NCBI GenBank assembly: GCA_902596925.1
Contig: CACJVT010000004.1
Coordinates: 45,504-109,503, forward strand
DNA from: an uncultured Pelagibacteraceae bacterium
GTDB lineage: Bacteria > Pseudomonadota > Alphaproteobacteria > Pelagibacterales > Pelagibacteraceae
Direction: 5' to 3'
DNA: 64,000 nt
This document shows positions 1 through 11,570 of this stretch, piece after piece (position 1 is the stretch's first letter; each line of letters starts with the position of its first letter). The notes beneath the pieces were generated by a model. The model searched no databases and had not been told where the DNA came from. It saw only the letters and a list, made by a program, of their open reading frames with translations. The translations under genes were made by a program, and so were the position numbers.

Positions 1-1
1 G

Positions 2-1240
2 AAAGAAGATGGACTAAGTAGATCAACTGTTGGATGGGCTGGATTAATTTTTGCAGTTTACGCATTTAATTATTTGTGGGCACCTTTAATAGATAGAATA
101 CAAATACCATATTTAACAAAAAAAATAGGTCACAGAAGAGGATGGATTGTTTTGATGCAAATTATCATCTTACTCTCACTTGCTTTTTGGAGTTTACTCG
201 ATCCATCTGAAAATTTAGCTTTAGTTGTTTCAGTAGGCTTAATAATTGCTATAGCATCATCAACTCAAGATATAACAGTTGATGCTTTAAGAATTGAACA
301 GATTGGTGAGAATGAAGGAAAATCCATGGCCGCTGGAGCCGCAATGGCGGTTGTCGGTTGGTGGACAGGATACAAGTTAGGAGGAGTACTATCATTATTT
401 GCAGCAGATATTCTACAAAACATTGGTTTTGAAAATTATTGGCAACTAACTTTCTTAATTTTGGGGATTTTAGTAATTTTAATGAACATTGGCTTAATGT
501 TCATTGACGAGTCTGGAAATTTAGAGAGACAAAATCAACAAAAAGAAAATGATAAATTGATATCATCTCAATTTAAAAAAGAAAATATATTTACAAAATT
601 GATAACCTGGATTGCTGGAACAATTAGTGGTCCAATCATTAGTTTTTTTAAAAAAAATGGCTTTTCGATTGCTCTAGGAATTTTAGGATTTGTTTTTTTA
701 TTTAAAGTGGGGGAAGCATTTCTTGGAAGGATGTCTATAATTTTTTATAAAGAAATAGGTTTTAGTAAGTCGGATATCGCTATTTACTCTAAAACGTTAG
801 GTTGGATCACTACTGTGACGTTTACTCTTTTAGGTGGACTTTTTGTAATAAGATCCGGGGTTTTAAAAGCAATGTTTTTTGCTGGAGTAATGATGGCAAG
901 CACAAACCTTTTATTTAGTGTGTTGGCCTGGAGCGATAAATCAGAATTTTTATTTGCTATTGCAGTTATTTTTGACGATATAGCTGCTGCATTTGCAACA
1001 GTAGCTTTTGTAGCCTTTATATCTATGCTCGTAGACAGAGCCTATACAGCAACTCAATATGCGCTCCTAGCGTCGATAGGCACCGCTGGTAGAACAACTT
1101 TAGCCTCATCCTCTGGTGCACTTGTCGATTGGTTAAATGGTGATTGGGGAATATTTTTTATTTTAACTGCGCTAATGGTCATTCCTTCATTAATAATCCT
1201 ATGGATTATGAAAAATAAACTACAACTAAGTGAAAAATAA
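2..1240 (+). CDS. ampG: AmpG-like MFS transporter (muropeptide permease family), 5' truncated by window edge
   Basis: Reading frame is open upstream of the listed ATG to base 2 (KEDGLSRSTVGWAGLIFAVYAFNYLWAP...). Multi-TM protein with the AmpG-like segment 'ASSTQDITVDALRIE'. Confidence 0.8.
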   Translation, partial: KEDGLSRSTVGWAGLIFAVYAFNYLWAPLIDRIQIPYLTKKIGHRRGWIVLMQIIILLSLAFWSLLDPSENLALVVSVGLIIAIASSTQDITVDALRIEQIGENEGKSMAAGAAMAVVGWWTGYKLGGVLSLFAADILQNIGFENYWQLTFLILGILVILMNIGLMFIDESGNLERQNQQKENDKLISSQFKKENIFTKLITWIAGTISGPIISFFKKNGFSIALGILGFVFLFKVGEAFLGRMSIIFYKEIGFSKSDIAIYSKTLGWITTVTFTLLGGLFVIRSGVLKAMFFAGVMMASTNLLFSVLAWSDKSEFLFAIAVIFDDIAAAFATVAFVAFISMLVDRAYTATQYALLASIGTAGRTTLASSSGALVDWLNGDWGIFFILTALMVIPSLIILWIMKNKLQLSEK

Positions 1241-1982
1241 TTTTTTAAATAAATCTGTAGCTAACATTTACTTTAAACCGTCTCCCAATTCTGAGGTAGT
1301 TTCACAAATTTTATATGGAGAGAAATTTAAGATTCTATTGAAAAGAAAAAAATATATAAAAATAAAAACTCATTATGACAATTATATTGGATATATAAAA
1401 AAAGATAAGTTTTTAGAAAATTTTAAACCCTCACATAAAATTTCAAAAATTAAATCTAGAATTTTCTTTAAAAGAGGTAAAAGATTTTTGTCTTCAAACC
1501 ATTATCTATATTATGGATCTGGTGTTTGTAAACGAAATGAAAATAAAAATTATATAGAATTTGAAAAAAATAAATGGATCAAAAAAACTGATGTCAAAAA
1601 TATTGATCATCATGAAAAAAATTATATCAAAATATTCAAATGTTTTTTAAACACAAAATACTTATGGGGCGGAAAAACTTGTGTTGGAATTGATTGTTCA
1701 GCATTAATTCAAATCTATTTTTATTACAATAGAATATTTTTTCCAAGAGATACAAAAGATCAAATAAGATTTTGCAAAAGGAAAAGAGGTAGAAATCAAC
1801 TTAAAGGAGACATCGTATTTTGGAAAGGACATGTTGGTATATGTCTAAATAAGTCTAAATTTATTCATGCTTATGGACCAAAAAAGAAGGTGTTAATAAT
1901 GCCAACAGTACAAACAATTAAATTAATTGATAAAACCGCAAATCTGAAAGTTAAAAAAGTAAGTAATATTAGTAATATTTAA
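1230..1982 (+). CDS. SH3-domain plus NlpC/P60-family cell-wall hydrolase-like protein
   Basis: N-terminal SH3-like repeats (VANIYFKPSPNSEVVSQILYGEKFKIL), C-terminal 'YLWGGKTCVGIDCSALIQIYF' (catalytic Cys) and 'GDIVFWKGHVGICL' (His). Confidence 0.8.
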   Translation: MKNNFLNKSVANIYFKPSPNSEVVSQILYGEKFKILLKRKKYIKIKTHYDNYIGYIKKDKFLENFKPSHKISKIKSRIFFKRGKRFLSSNHYLYYGSGVCKRNENKNYIEFEKNKWIKKTDVKNIDHHEKNYIKIFKCFLNTKYLWGGKTCVGIDCSALIQIYFYYNRIFFPRDTKDQIRFCKRKRGRNQLKGDIVFWKGHVGICLNKSKFIHAYGPKKKVLIMPTVQTIKLIDKTANLKVKKVSNISNI

Positions 1983-2875
1983 TCTCTACCAAAGTCAGGT
2001 TTGTTTACATCCTGTTTTAATTTAATAATTTTAGACCTAACTTTTTTAGTCTGAGATAATTTTTTTAAAATTGATCTATTATTTTTAGAATTTATATCTT
2101 TTTTGAAAGATTTTAAGTTTTTAATAAATAAGTCTATAGCTTTTGTAACATTAACCTTATTATCAAAAAAAATATCTCTCCACATAATTTCATTTGAAGC
2201 AGCTATTCTTGAAAAATCTCTCAACCCCCCAGCACTGTATTTGATAAGCCCAAATTTGAGTATTTTTTCAAAATCTTGAGCCGATTTAACCAAATTATAG
2301 GCAATTAAATGTGGTAAATGACTTGTGATAGAAAAAACTTTGTCATGTTTTTCAGAGTTCATAATAACAGTTTTTGAGCCCATCTTTTTCCAAAAAGAAA
2401 TTAAAAATTTTAAATTCTTAGAACTTGTTTTTTTATCCTTAATTAATACACACCATTTATCCTCAAACATATCAGCTTTTCCAAATTCTGGTCCACTCAC
2501 CTCTGATCCAGCGATAGGGTGACTCCTAATCCAATTTATACCACGCTTCAAAAATTTTTTAATTATTTTTGATGACTCTATTTTTGAAGATCCCACATCA
2601 GTAATCAGTGTCTTTGGCGAAATAGTTTTATTAATTTTAAGAATAAGTTTTTTATATTCACTTGTTGATGTACAAACAATCACTAAGTTTGAATTTACCA
2701 AACCATCTTTAAGAGACTTAACAATTGTTCCAGATAGTCTAAGACTTTTTATTTTAGCGATATTAGATTTTGATTTCTCATAAATAAATATTTTTTTTGC
2801 TATTTTTTTTTTTGAAATCCTCCTTACTAAAGAAGAGCCTAATAACCCACAGCCTATAATTAATATATTTCTCAT
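1979..2875 (-). CDS. tyrA: Prephenate/arogenate dehydrogenase
   Basis: N-terminal Rossmann motif 'IIGCGLLGSSLVRRI', 'SHPIAGSEVSGPEFG', 'ITSHLPHLIAY'; adjacent to hisC. Confidence 0.9.
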   Translation of the reverse strand: MRNILIIGCGLLGSSLVRRISKKKIAKKIFIYEKSKSNIAKIKSLRLSGTIVKSLKDGLVNSNLVIVCTSTSEYKKLILKINKTISPKTLITDVGSSKIESSKIIKKFLKRGINWIRSHPIAGSEVSGPEFGKADMFEDKWCVLIKDKKTSSKNLKFLISFWKKMGSKTVIMNSEKHDKVFSITSHLPHLIAYNLVKSAQDFEKILKFGLIKYSAGGLRDFSRIAASNEIMWRDIFFDNKVNVTKAIDLFIKNLKSFKKDINSKNNRSILKKLSQTKKVRSKIIKLKQDVNKPDFGRD

Positions 2876-3957
2876 TTTCTAAATATATTTTGTGTTGCTT
2901 TGATAAATTTCATATTTTCCTCCTTTGACCCAATCGTTAATCGTAGCATATTTTTTATTTTATAACCTTCTTCAGTAGACCTTAAAATAATTCCCTTTTT
3001 TTTTAATTTTTCATAGAAACTATTAGCTCTTAGTTTACATTTATTAAAATTCAATAATAGAAAGTTAGCAGAAACTTTATTTGAGCTAATATCATAATTG
3101 CTCAAAAAATTTTTCAGTTTTGTTGCATAAATATGATTATGTTTTACTGAACGTGAAATAAATTTTTTATCCTTAAGTGACTCAATAGCTGCTTTTTGAG
3201 CTACTTCATTAACATTGAATGGAGGTTTAATAACATTCAAAGCATCAATAATTTTTTTTGAACCATATCCCCAACCAATTCTTAGAGATGATAGTCCGTA
3301 GATTTTTGAGAATGTCCTTAATATAAAAACATTCTGCTTATTCTTGAATAAATCTAAACCAGATTTATAGTCTCTATTTTGCATGTACTCTGCATAAGCA
3401 TCATCTACAACAAGTAAGATATTTTTTCTTAATCTTTTTCTTAAATCAATTAATTCAAAACTATTCAAGTAAGTACCAGTTGGATTATTTGGATTAGCAA
3501 GAAATACAATTTTAGTTTTATTGCTTACTTTTTTAATTATTTCAGAGACAGAAACTTTAAAATTTTTTTCTTTGGCAAAAACAACTTTTGCACCAACTAT
3601 TTTTGCATATATTCTGTACATTAAAAAACTAAACTGAGGAAGAATTACTTCATCTTTTGGTTTAAGGAAAAGTTGGCATAACATTTGAATAACTTCGTCT
3701 GAACCAGCTCCACAAATTATTTTTTCTTTGTCACAACTAAATTTTTTAGAGATCTGACTTCGTAATTTTTTAGACTTTCCATCAGGATATCTGAAAAGAC
3801 TTAATTTTTTATTTGATATTGCTTTCTTAGCCTTGGCACTTACTCCTAGAGCTGATTCATTTGCTGAAAGTTTAATGATTTTATTAAAACTCTTAATAGT
3901 TGATTTGCCAGGTTGATATGCCTCAACATTAAATTTTTTAAATTTTATAGTTGTCAT
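2872..3957 (-). CDS. hisC: Histidinol-phosphate/aromatic aminotransferase
   Basis: PLP aminotransferase motifs 'NPNNPTGTYL', 'DDAYAEY', 'RTFSKIYGLSSLRIGWGYG'. Confidence 0.9.
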   Translation of the reverse strand: MTTIKFKKFNVEAYQPGKSTIKSFNKIIKLSANESALGVSAKAKKAISNKKLSLFRYPDGKSKKLRSQISKKFSCDKEKIICGAGSDEVIQMLCQLFLKPKDEVILPQFSFLMYRIYAKIVGAKVVFAKEKNFKVSVSEIIKKVSNKTKIVFLANPNNPTGTYLNSFELIDLRKRLRKNILLVVDDAYAEYMQNRDYKSGLDLFKNKQNVFILRTFSKIYGLSSLRIGWGYGSKKIIDALNVIKPPFNVNEVAQKAAIESLKDKKFISRSVKHNHIYATKLKNFLSNYDISSNKVSANFLLLNFNKCKLRANSFYEKLKKKGIILRSTEEGYKIKNMLRLTIGSKEENMKFIKATQNIFRK

Positions 3958-4030
3958 CTTTTAAATTTTAGCCTCTTTATAAATAAAATAACAATTTTTC
4001 ATATAGAATTAGTTCAAATATTTTAAAAAA

Positions 4031-4059
4031 TTGACATACTAAATAACATCTTGTACAAA
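4031..4059 (+). promoter_or_regulatory. Sigma70-type promoter for metX (TTGACA-N17-TACAAA)
   Basis: TTGACA at 4031-4036, 17-nt spacer, TACAAA at 4054-4059. Predicted +1 falls at about the first base of the downstream aptamer. Confidence 0.65.
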
Positions 4060-4065
4060 ATTTAT

Positions 4066-4120
4066 GCGCTGATTTACCTGAATTGCGAGCGCTTTAAAAA
4101 AACCGCTAAAAAAGTTTTTT
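4066..4120 (+). promoter_or_regulatory. SAM-II-type S-adenosylmethionine riboswitch upstream of metX
   Basis: GCGCUGAUUUACCUGAAUUGCGAGCGCUUUAAAAAAACCGCUAAAAAAG closely matches the SAM-II layout: GCGCU/AGCGC P1 stem (4066-4070 with 4088-4092), conserved 'CUGAUUUA', downstream 'GCUAAAAA' tail. Located directly before metX. Confidence 0.88.
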
Positions 4121-4152
4121 TTCTCACAATTCAATAATTAGCATTAATAATT

Positions 4153-5271
4153 ATGAATATTAAAGAGAATATAAAAACGCTTGTTATTAAAAAACCATTG
4201 AAACTTGATTGTGGTAAAACTATTAATAATTTTCCACTCGCGTATGAAACTTATGGTTCGCTTAATAAAAATAAAGATAATGCAATCCTTGTTTTTCATG
4301 CGCTTACTGGTGATCAATTTGTTACGGGTATTAATCCCGTTACAAAAAAAGATGGTTGGTGGTCCTATGCAGTGGGTCCTAACAAATCAATAGATACAAA
4401 TAAATATTTTGTTATTTGTGCGAATGTAATAGGTGGTTGTATGGGCTCATTTGGTCCAAGCCACAAAAATCCTGATACAAATAAAATTTATGGAACCGAT
4501 TTTCCTGTAATTACTATTAATGACATGGTCAATGCACAATTAAATTTATTAGATCATTTTGAGATAAAAAAACTTTTTTCAGTTGTTGGTGGATCAATGG
4601 GAGGAATGCAAGTTTTGCAATTTATTAGTAATTATCCGGATAAAGCTAGTACAGTAGTGCCGATTGCATGTACCTCTAGTCATTCTGCTCAAAATATTGC
4701 TTTTAATGAGTTGGGTAGACAGGCGATAGCATCGGATCATAATTGGTCAGACGGAAAATATTTATCTAATAATACTCTTCCTGATAAAGGGTTATCAGTG
4801 GCGAGAATGGCTGCTCATATAACTTATTTGTCTAAAAAAGGTTTACAAGAAAAATTTGGAAGAAAACTTCAAGAAAGAGATGCTCTTAAATTTGGATTTG
4901 ATGCAGATTTTCAAATAGAGAGTTATCTAAGATATCAAGGATCCGTTTTTGTAGATCGATTTGATGCTAATAGTTATCTTTATATTACAAGAGCAATGGA
5001 TTATTTTGATCTAGTTAAACAATTTGATGGTAATTTATCTAATGCATTTAAAAAAACTAAAGCTAAGTTTTTTATAATATCTTTCACCTCAGACTGGCTC
5101 TATCCAACTCAAGAAAATAAAGATATAGTTATCGCTCTTAATGCAATTGGTGCTGATGTTGGATTTGTTGAAATAAAATCTGACAAAGGTCATGATTCTT
5201 TTTTATTAGATGTTCCAGACTTTTTGAAAACCCTTAAAAATTTTTTAGATAAATCTTACATAGAGAGATAA
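4153..5271 (+). CDS. metX: Homoserine O-acetyltransferase
   Basis: Alpha/beta hydrolase fold with 'LVFHALTGDQFV', 'VVGGSMGGMQVLQF', 'DFQIESYLRYQGSVFVDRFDANSYLYITRAMDYFD', C-terminal 'GHDSFLLD'. Confidence 0.95.
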   Translation: MNIKENIKTLVIKKPLKLDCGKTINNFPLAYETYGSLNKNKDNAILVFHALTGDQFVTGINPVTKKDGWWSYAVGPNKSIDTNKYFVICANVIGGCMGSFGPSHKNPDTNKIYGTDFPVITINDMVNAQLNLLDHFEIKKLFSVVGGSMGGMQVLQFISNYPDKASTVVPIACTSSHSAQNIAFNELGRQAIASDHNWSDGKYLSNNTLPDKGLSVARMAAHITYLSKKGLQEKFGRKLQERDALKFGFDADFQIESYLRYQGSVFVDRFDANSYLYITRAMDYFDLVKQFDGNLSNAFKKTKAKFFIISFTSDWLYPTQENKDIVIALNAIGADVGFVEIKSDKGHDSFLLDVPDFLKTLKNFLDKSYIER

Positions 5272-5273
5272 TA

Positions 5274-5870
5274 GTGAAAACAGAATATAAAATAATAGTC
5301 GATTTAATAGAGGAAAAAACAAGAGTTTTAGATGTTGGCTGCGATGATGGAACATTAATGGAGTCATTAAAAAAAAATAAAAATGTTGATGCGAGAGGGA
5401 TTGAGATTTCAAAGGATAAAGTTCAAACCTGCGTATCAAAAGGACTTACTGTAATTGAGGGAAACGCGGAATTGGATCTAAAACAATTTCCAAATGATTC
5501 TTTTGATTATGTTGTTCTAGGTCAAACTTTACAAGCTTTCGTAAATCCTGAAATTGTCATAAAAGAACTTTTAAGAGTTGGAAAGAAAACAATCATAACA
5601 ATTCCAAATTTTGGTCATTGGAAAGTAAGATTAAATTTGCTTATCAAAGGAACAATGCCAATCACAGAATCATTACCAAATGATTGGTATAACACTCCAA
5701 ATATTCATATGTGTACGATTAAAGATTTTGTTAAATTTTCAAAAATTATAAACTTTAAAATCTTTAAATCTTTAGCTCTGACAAATAAAAATATATCAAA
5801 TATTAATAATTCTAATTTATTTTATAAAAATTTATTTGCAGAATTAGGTATATTCTTAATTGAAAAATAA
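5274..5870 (+). CDS. metW: MetW methionine-biosynthesis methyltransferase-like protein
   Basis: 'VLDVGCDDGTLMESL', 'ARGIEISKDKVQTCVSKGLTVIEGNAE', 'IPNFGHWKVRL'; directly after metX. Confidence 0.92.
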   Translation: MKTEYKIIVDLIEEKTRVLDVGCDDGTLMESLKKNKNVDARGIEISKDKVQTCVSKGLTVIEGNAELDLKQFPNDSFDYVVLGQTLQAFVNPEIVIKELLRVGKKTIITIPNFGHWKVRLNLLIKGTMPITESLPNDWYNTPNIHMCTIKDFVKFSKIINFKIFKSLALTNKNISNINNSNLFYKNLFAELGIFLIEK

Positions 5871-5871
5871 T

Positions 5872-6591
5872 ATGAGAATAGAAATAATTAAGTGTTTACA
5901 AGACAATTATAGTTACCTGTTAATCGATGACACTAAGAATATTGGATGTGTTGTTGACCCTGGTGAGGCAACTCCAATTATAAAATATATTGAAAGTAAT
6001 AATATTGAGTTAAAATATATTCTTAATACTCACCATCATTATGATCATGTAGCTGGCAACTTAGAATTAAAGAAAAGATATAGTTCTAAAATAGTTGGAT
6101 TTAAAGAAGATAAAGATCGGATTCCAGAAATTGATGTACTTGTGGAAGATAATCAAAAATGGAAAGGCGAAAATTTTGAGGCGAAAATTTATCACATTCC
6201 AGGTCATACGAGTGGGCATATTGCCTTTCATTTTTTTTTGGAAAAAATAATTTTTACTGGCGATACCTTATTTTCTTTAGGATGTGGTAGAATTTTTGAG
6301 GGAACTTATGAACAGATGTTCAACTCATTAAAAAAAATAAAAGAACTTCCGAAAGATACTCAGATATATTGCGGCCATGAATATACGTTACAAAATTCAA
6401 AATTTTGTGAGTCAAACGATCCTGATAATTCAAATTTGAAAAGCAAAATTAAAGAAATTAAAGAAAAAATAAAAAATGGCCATCCCACCATTCCATCAAT
6501 TTTATCTGATGAAATGGAATGCAATATATTTCTTAAAGCTAAAGATGTTGAAAGTTTTTCAAAATTAAGAGATTTAAAGGATAATTTTTGA
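5872..6591 (+). CDS. gloB: Hydroxyacylglutathione hydrolase (glyoxalase II)
   Basis: Metallo-beta-lactamase motif 'THHHYDHVAGN', 'PGHTSGHIAFHF', 'FTGDTLFSLGCGRIFEGT', 'YCGHEYT'. ATG at 5872 preferred over the ORF-track start. Confidence 0.93.
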   Translation: MRIEIIKCLQDNYSYLLIDDTKNIGCVVDPGEATPIIKYIESNNIELKYILNTHHHYDHVAGNLELKKRYSSKIVGFKEDKDRIPEIDVLVEDNQKWKGENFEAKIYHIPGHTSGHIAFHFFLEKIIFTGDTLFSLGCGRIFEGTYEQMFNSLKKIKELPKDTQIYCGHEYTLQNSKFCESNDPDNSNLKSKIKEIKEKIKNGHPTIPSILSDEMECNIFLKAKDVESFSKLRDLKDNF

Positions 6592-6601
6592 TTTATAAAA
6601 C

Positions 6602-6629
6602 TTGACTATAGGCTTGCTCAGACTATATT
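6602..6629 (+). promoter_or_regulatory. Probable promoter for rplU-rpmA-obgE (TTGACT-N16-TATATT)
   Basis: TTGACT 6602-6607 and TATATT 6624-6629, in the only sizeable gap before rplU. Confidence 0.55.
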
Positions 6630-6655
6630 GCCATAACAAAATTTAGAGTATTTAT

Positions 6656-7054
6656 ATGTCATTCGCAGTCATAAAAACAGGTGGTAAACAATACAAAGTG
6701 AAATCTGGAGAGATTTTGAAAATTGAGAAATTAACAGATATCAAAGCTAATTCAAAAATAGAATTTAATGAAATTCTAGCTTATGGAGATGACAGTAAAA
6801 TAGAAGTTGGAGCCCCAATGGTAAGTGGTGCAAAAGTTGAAGCTGACTTAATTAAAAATAGTAAAAATAGGACTGTATTAATTTTTAAAAAAAGAAGAAG
6901 ACATAATTCAAGAAGAAAAAATGGGCATAGACAGGAATATTCTATGATTAGAATAAATAAAATTTTTTCAAAAGATGGTAAAATTCTTTCAGAGGCTGAA
7001 AAAGTTTCTAAGGTAACAAAAAAAACAGAAACAAAAAAAGAGGCTAGTAAGTAA
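6656..7054 (+). CDS. rplU: 50S ribosomal protein L21 with Lys/Glu-rich C-terminal extension
   Basis: 'MSFAVIKTGGKQYKVKSGEILKIEKL', 'FKKRRRHNSRRKNGHRQEYSMIRINKI'; followed by rpmA. Confidence 0.96.
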   Translation: MSFAVIKTGGKQYKVKSGEILKIEKLTDIKANSKIEFNEILAYGDDSKIEVGAPMVSGAKVEADLIKNSKNRTVLIFKKRRRHNSRRKNGHRQEYSMIRINKIFSKDGKILSEAEKVSKVTKKTETKKEASK

Positions 7055-7067
7055 CTAGTAATTAATT

Positions 7068-7322
7068 ATGGCAACAAAAAAAGCAGGTGGATCTTCTCGA
7101 AATGGACGTGATAGTGCTGGACGAAGACTTGGTGTCAAAAAGTATGGAGGACAATCTGTTATACCTGGAAACATTATTGTAAGACAAAGGGGTACAAAAA
7201 TATTTCCTGGAGAAAACGTAGGAATGGGTAAAGATCACTCAATTTTTTCAGTAATAAAAGGTAAAGTAGTTTTTAAAAAAACAAAGTCAGATAGAACTTT
7301 TGTTTCAGTAAAACCCAATTAA
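7068..7322 (+). CDS. rpmA: 50S ribosomal protein L27
   Basis: '[45 protein letters not shown]'. Confidence 0.97.
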   Translation: MATKKAGGSSRNGRDSAGRRLGVKKYGGQSVIPGNIIVRQRGTKIFPGENVGMGKDHSIFSVIKGKVVFKKTKSDRTFVSVKPN

Positions 7323-7325
7323 TAG

Positions 7326-9428
<2,103 letters not shown>

Positions 9429-9429
<1 letters not shown>

Positions 9430-10679
9430 TGAGAAAGATATTAATTAATATTGGAGAAAGATCAAAACAAGCTTTTGCTCAACCAATTAATACTTATAAA
9501 AAAAATAAAGTTTTAAGTGATTATCTTAAAATGATAAAAAAAAATAGGCATTTAATTCTTAGAGAAAATAAAAAAGATGTAGATCGGGCTATCAAAATTA
9601 AGCTTAGAGATAATTTAATAAATCGACTTATTTTAAATGAAAAAAAAATCTTGGATATTATTAATTCAATCCAAAAAATAATTAAATTAAAGGATCCAAT
9701 TCATAATGTTATTGAAAAATGGGAAAGACCTAATGGACTTGTGTTTTCAAAAGTATCAATACCGATAGGAGTAATAGGTGTAATTTATGAAAGTAGACCA
9801 AATGTAACCTCGGATGTAGCATCATTATGTTTTAAATCTGGAAATCCAGTTATTTTAAAAGGTGGTTCTGAGGCCTTTTATTCTAATAAAATTTTATCAA
9901 ATTTATTCAGAAAAGCTTTGAAGATTAATAAAGTTAATCAAAACTTTGTTCAATTCATCGATATAAAGAATAGAAAAGTGGTAGATTTTTTACTCACTAA
10001 AATGACTAATTTTATTGATGTAATCATACCAAGAGGGGGTAAAAATTTAGTTAAAAAAGTACAAAACATTTCTAAAATTCCAACTATTGGTCACTTAGAA
10101 GGTGTTTGTCATTCATATGTAGATAAAGATGCGGATCCCAAAATTGCTACCAAAGTAATAGTAAATGCAAAATTAAGAAATACAGCGATTTGTGGAGCAA
10201 CTGAAACAATTTTGCTTAATGAGCGTATAATCAAAAAGTTTGGAGCTCATATATTAAAGATATTAGAGGAAAAAGGTTGTCAGATTATTGGTGATAATAA
10301 AATACGAAAAATTTATAAAGGTAAAATCAAAAAAGCATCAATCAAAGATTGGTCAAAAGAATATTTGTCTGCTACCGTTTCTGTAAAATCTGTCAAAAAC
10401 TTACAAGAGGCTATTTCTCATATTAATAAATATGGAACTATGCATACTGATTGTATTATTACTAAAAACAAAAAAACTGCTAAAAAATTTTTAATGGGAG
10501 TTAAAAGTTCAATAGCAATGCACAATACATCTACACAATTTGCAGATGGTGGTGAATTTGGATTTGGTGGTGAGGTTGGAATTTCGACAAATGTTCTTCC
10601 ACCAAGAGGCCCTGTAGGACTTGGACAATTAATTTCCTACAAATATCAAGTAACAAGTAATGGTAAGATTAGAAAGTAA
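9429..10679 (+). CDS. proA: Gamma-glutamyl phosphate reductase
   Basis: 'PIGVIGVIYESRPNVTSDVASLCFKSGNPVILKGGSEA', 'IPRGGKNLVKKV', 'HLEGVCHSYVDKDAD', C-terminal 'PPRGPVGLGQLISYKY'. Confidence 0.95.
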
Positions 10680-11202
10680 ATTGGTTACAAGAAGAAATAA
10701 AATTGGGATCCTAGGTGGATCCTTCGATCCTGCACACAAAGGTCACTTAACTATCTCAAAAGAAGCAATTAAAAGATTTAAATTACGAAATGTTATTTGG
10801 GCAATAACAAAAAAAAATCCTTTTAAAAAAAAGACGCATACAAGTTTGGATAATAGAATCAAGTATTGCAAAAAAATTATTGGATCAAGTAAATTGATTA
10901 AAGTAAAATTTTATGAGGACACAATTAAATCGAATAAAACTTTTGATTTGATAAAACACATTTCAAAGAACAAAAAAAACAAAATTTATTTTATAATGGG
11001 TGCTGATAATTTAATAAAATTTCACAAATGGTATAAATGGAAATTAATTTCACAGAAATGTAAAATAATAGTATTTGATAGGCATGGTTATAAAAAAAAA
11101 TCATTAAATTCAACTACATATAAAAGATTAAATAGAGAAAATTTGAAATTTATTGAATTTGAAAAGGTCAATATTTCTTCTTCTCAATTGAGAAAAATTT
11201 GA
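10660..11202 (+). CDS. nadD: Nicotinate-nucleotide adenylyltransferase
   Basis: 'IGILGGSFDPAHKGHLTISKEAIKRF', 'FIMGADNLIKFHKWYKW', 'ISSSQLRK'. Overlaps the 3' end of proA. Confidence 0.93.
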   Translation: MVRLESKLVTRRNKIGILGGSFDPAHKGHLTISKEAIKRFKLRNVIWAITKKNPFKKKTHTSLDNRIKYCKKIIGSSKLIKVKFYEDTIKSNKTFDLIKHISKNKKNKIYFIMGADNLIKFHKWYKWKLISQKCKIIVFDRHGYKKKSLNSTTYKRLNRENLKFIEFEKVNISSSQLRKI

Positions 11203-11219
11203 TATGGTTTAGTTAATTA

Positions 11220-11570
11220 ATGGACAAAATTTCTGCTTTAAAAAAAATCATAATTCAAACTTTAGATATCAATAAAGCTTTAGACATTGTTAGCATCGAT
11301 CTTAAAGATAAAAGTTCAATGGCTGAATACATGATTATTGCAAGTGGTACGTCATCTAGACATATCCAGTCACTTTCTGAACAAGTTTTAGAAAAATTCA
11401 AAGATTATGGAATGAAAGATTCAAAAATCGAGGGAAAAGATAGTACTGAGTGGAAACTGGTAGATGGAATAGATCTAATTGTCCACATATTTCATCCCGA
11501 AAAAAGAAAATTTTATGAACTAGAAAAAATGTGGTCAGAATTTATTCCAAAAGAAAAACTTATAATATGA
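11220..11570 (+). CDS. rsfS: Ribosome silencing factor RsfS
   Basis: 'ADYMIIASGTS-like AEYMIIASGTSSRHIQSL', 'EWKLVDGIDLIVHIFHPEKRKFYELEKMW'. Confidence 0.92.
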   Translation: MDKISALKKIIIQTLDINKALDIVSIDLKDKSSMAEYMIIASGTSSRHIQSLSEQVLEKFKDYGMKDSKIEGKDSTEWKLVDGIDLIVHIFHPEKRKFYELEKMWSEFIPKEKLII

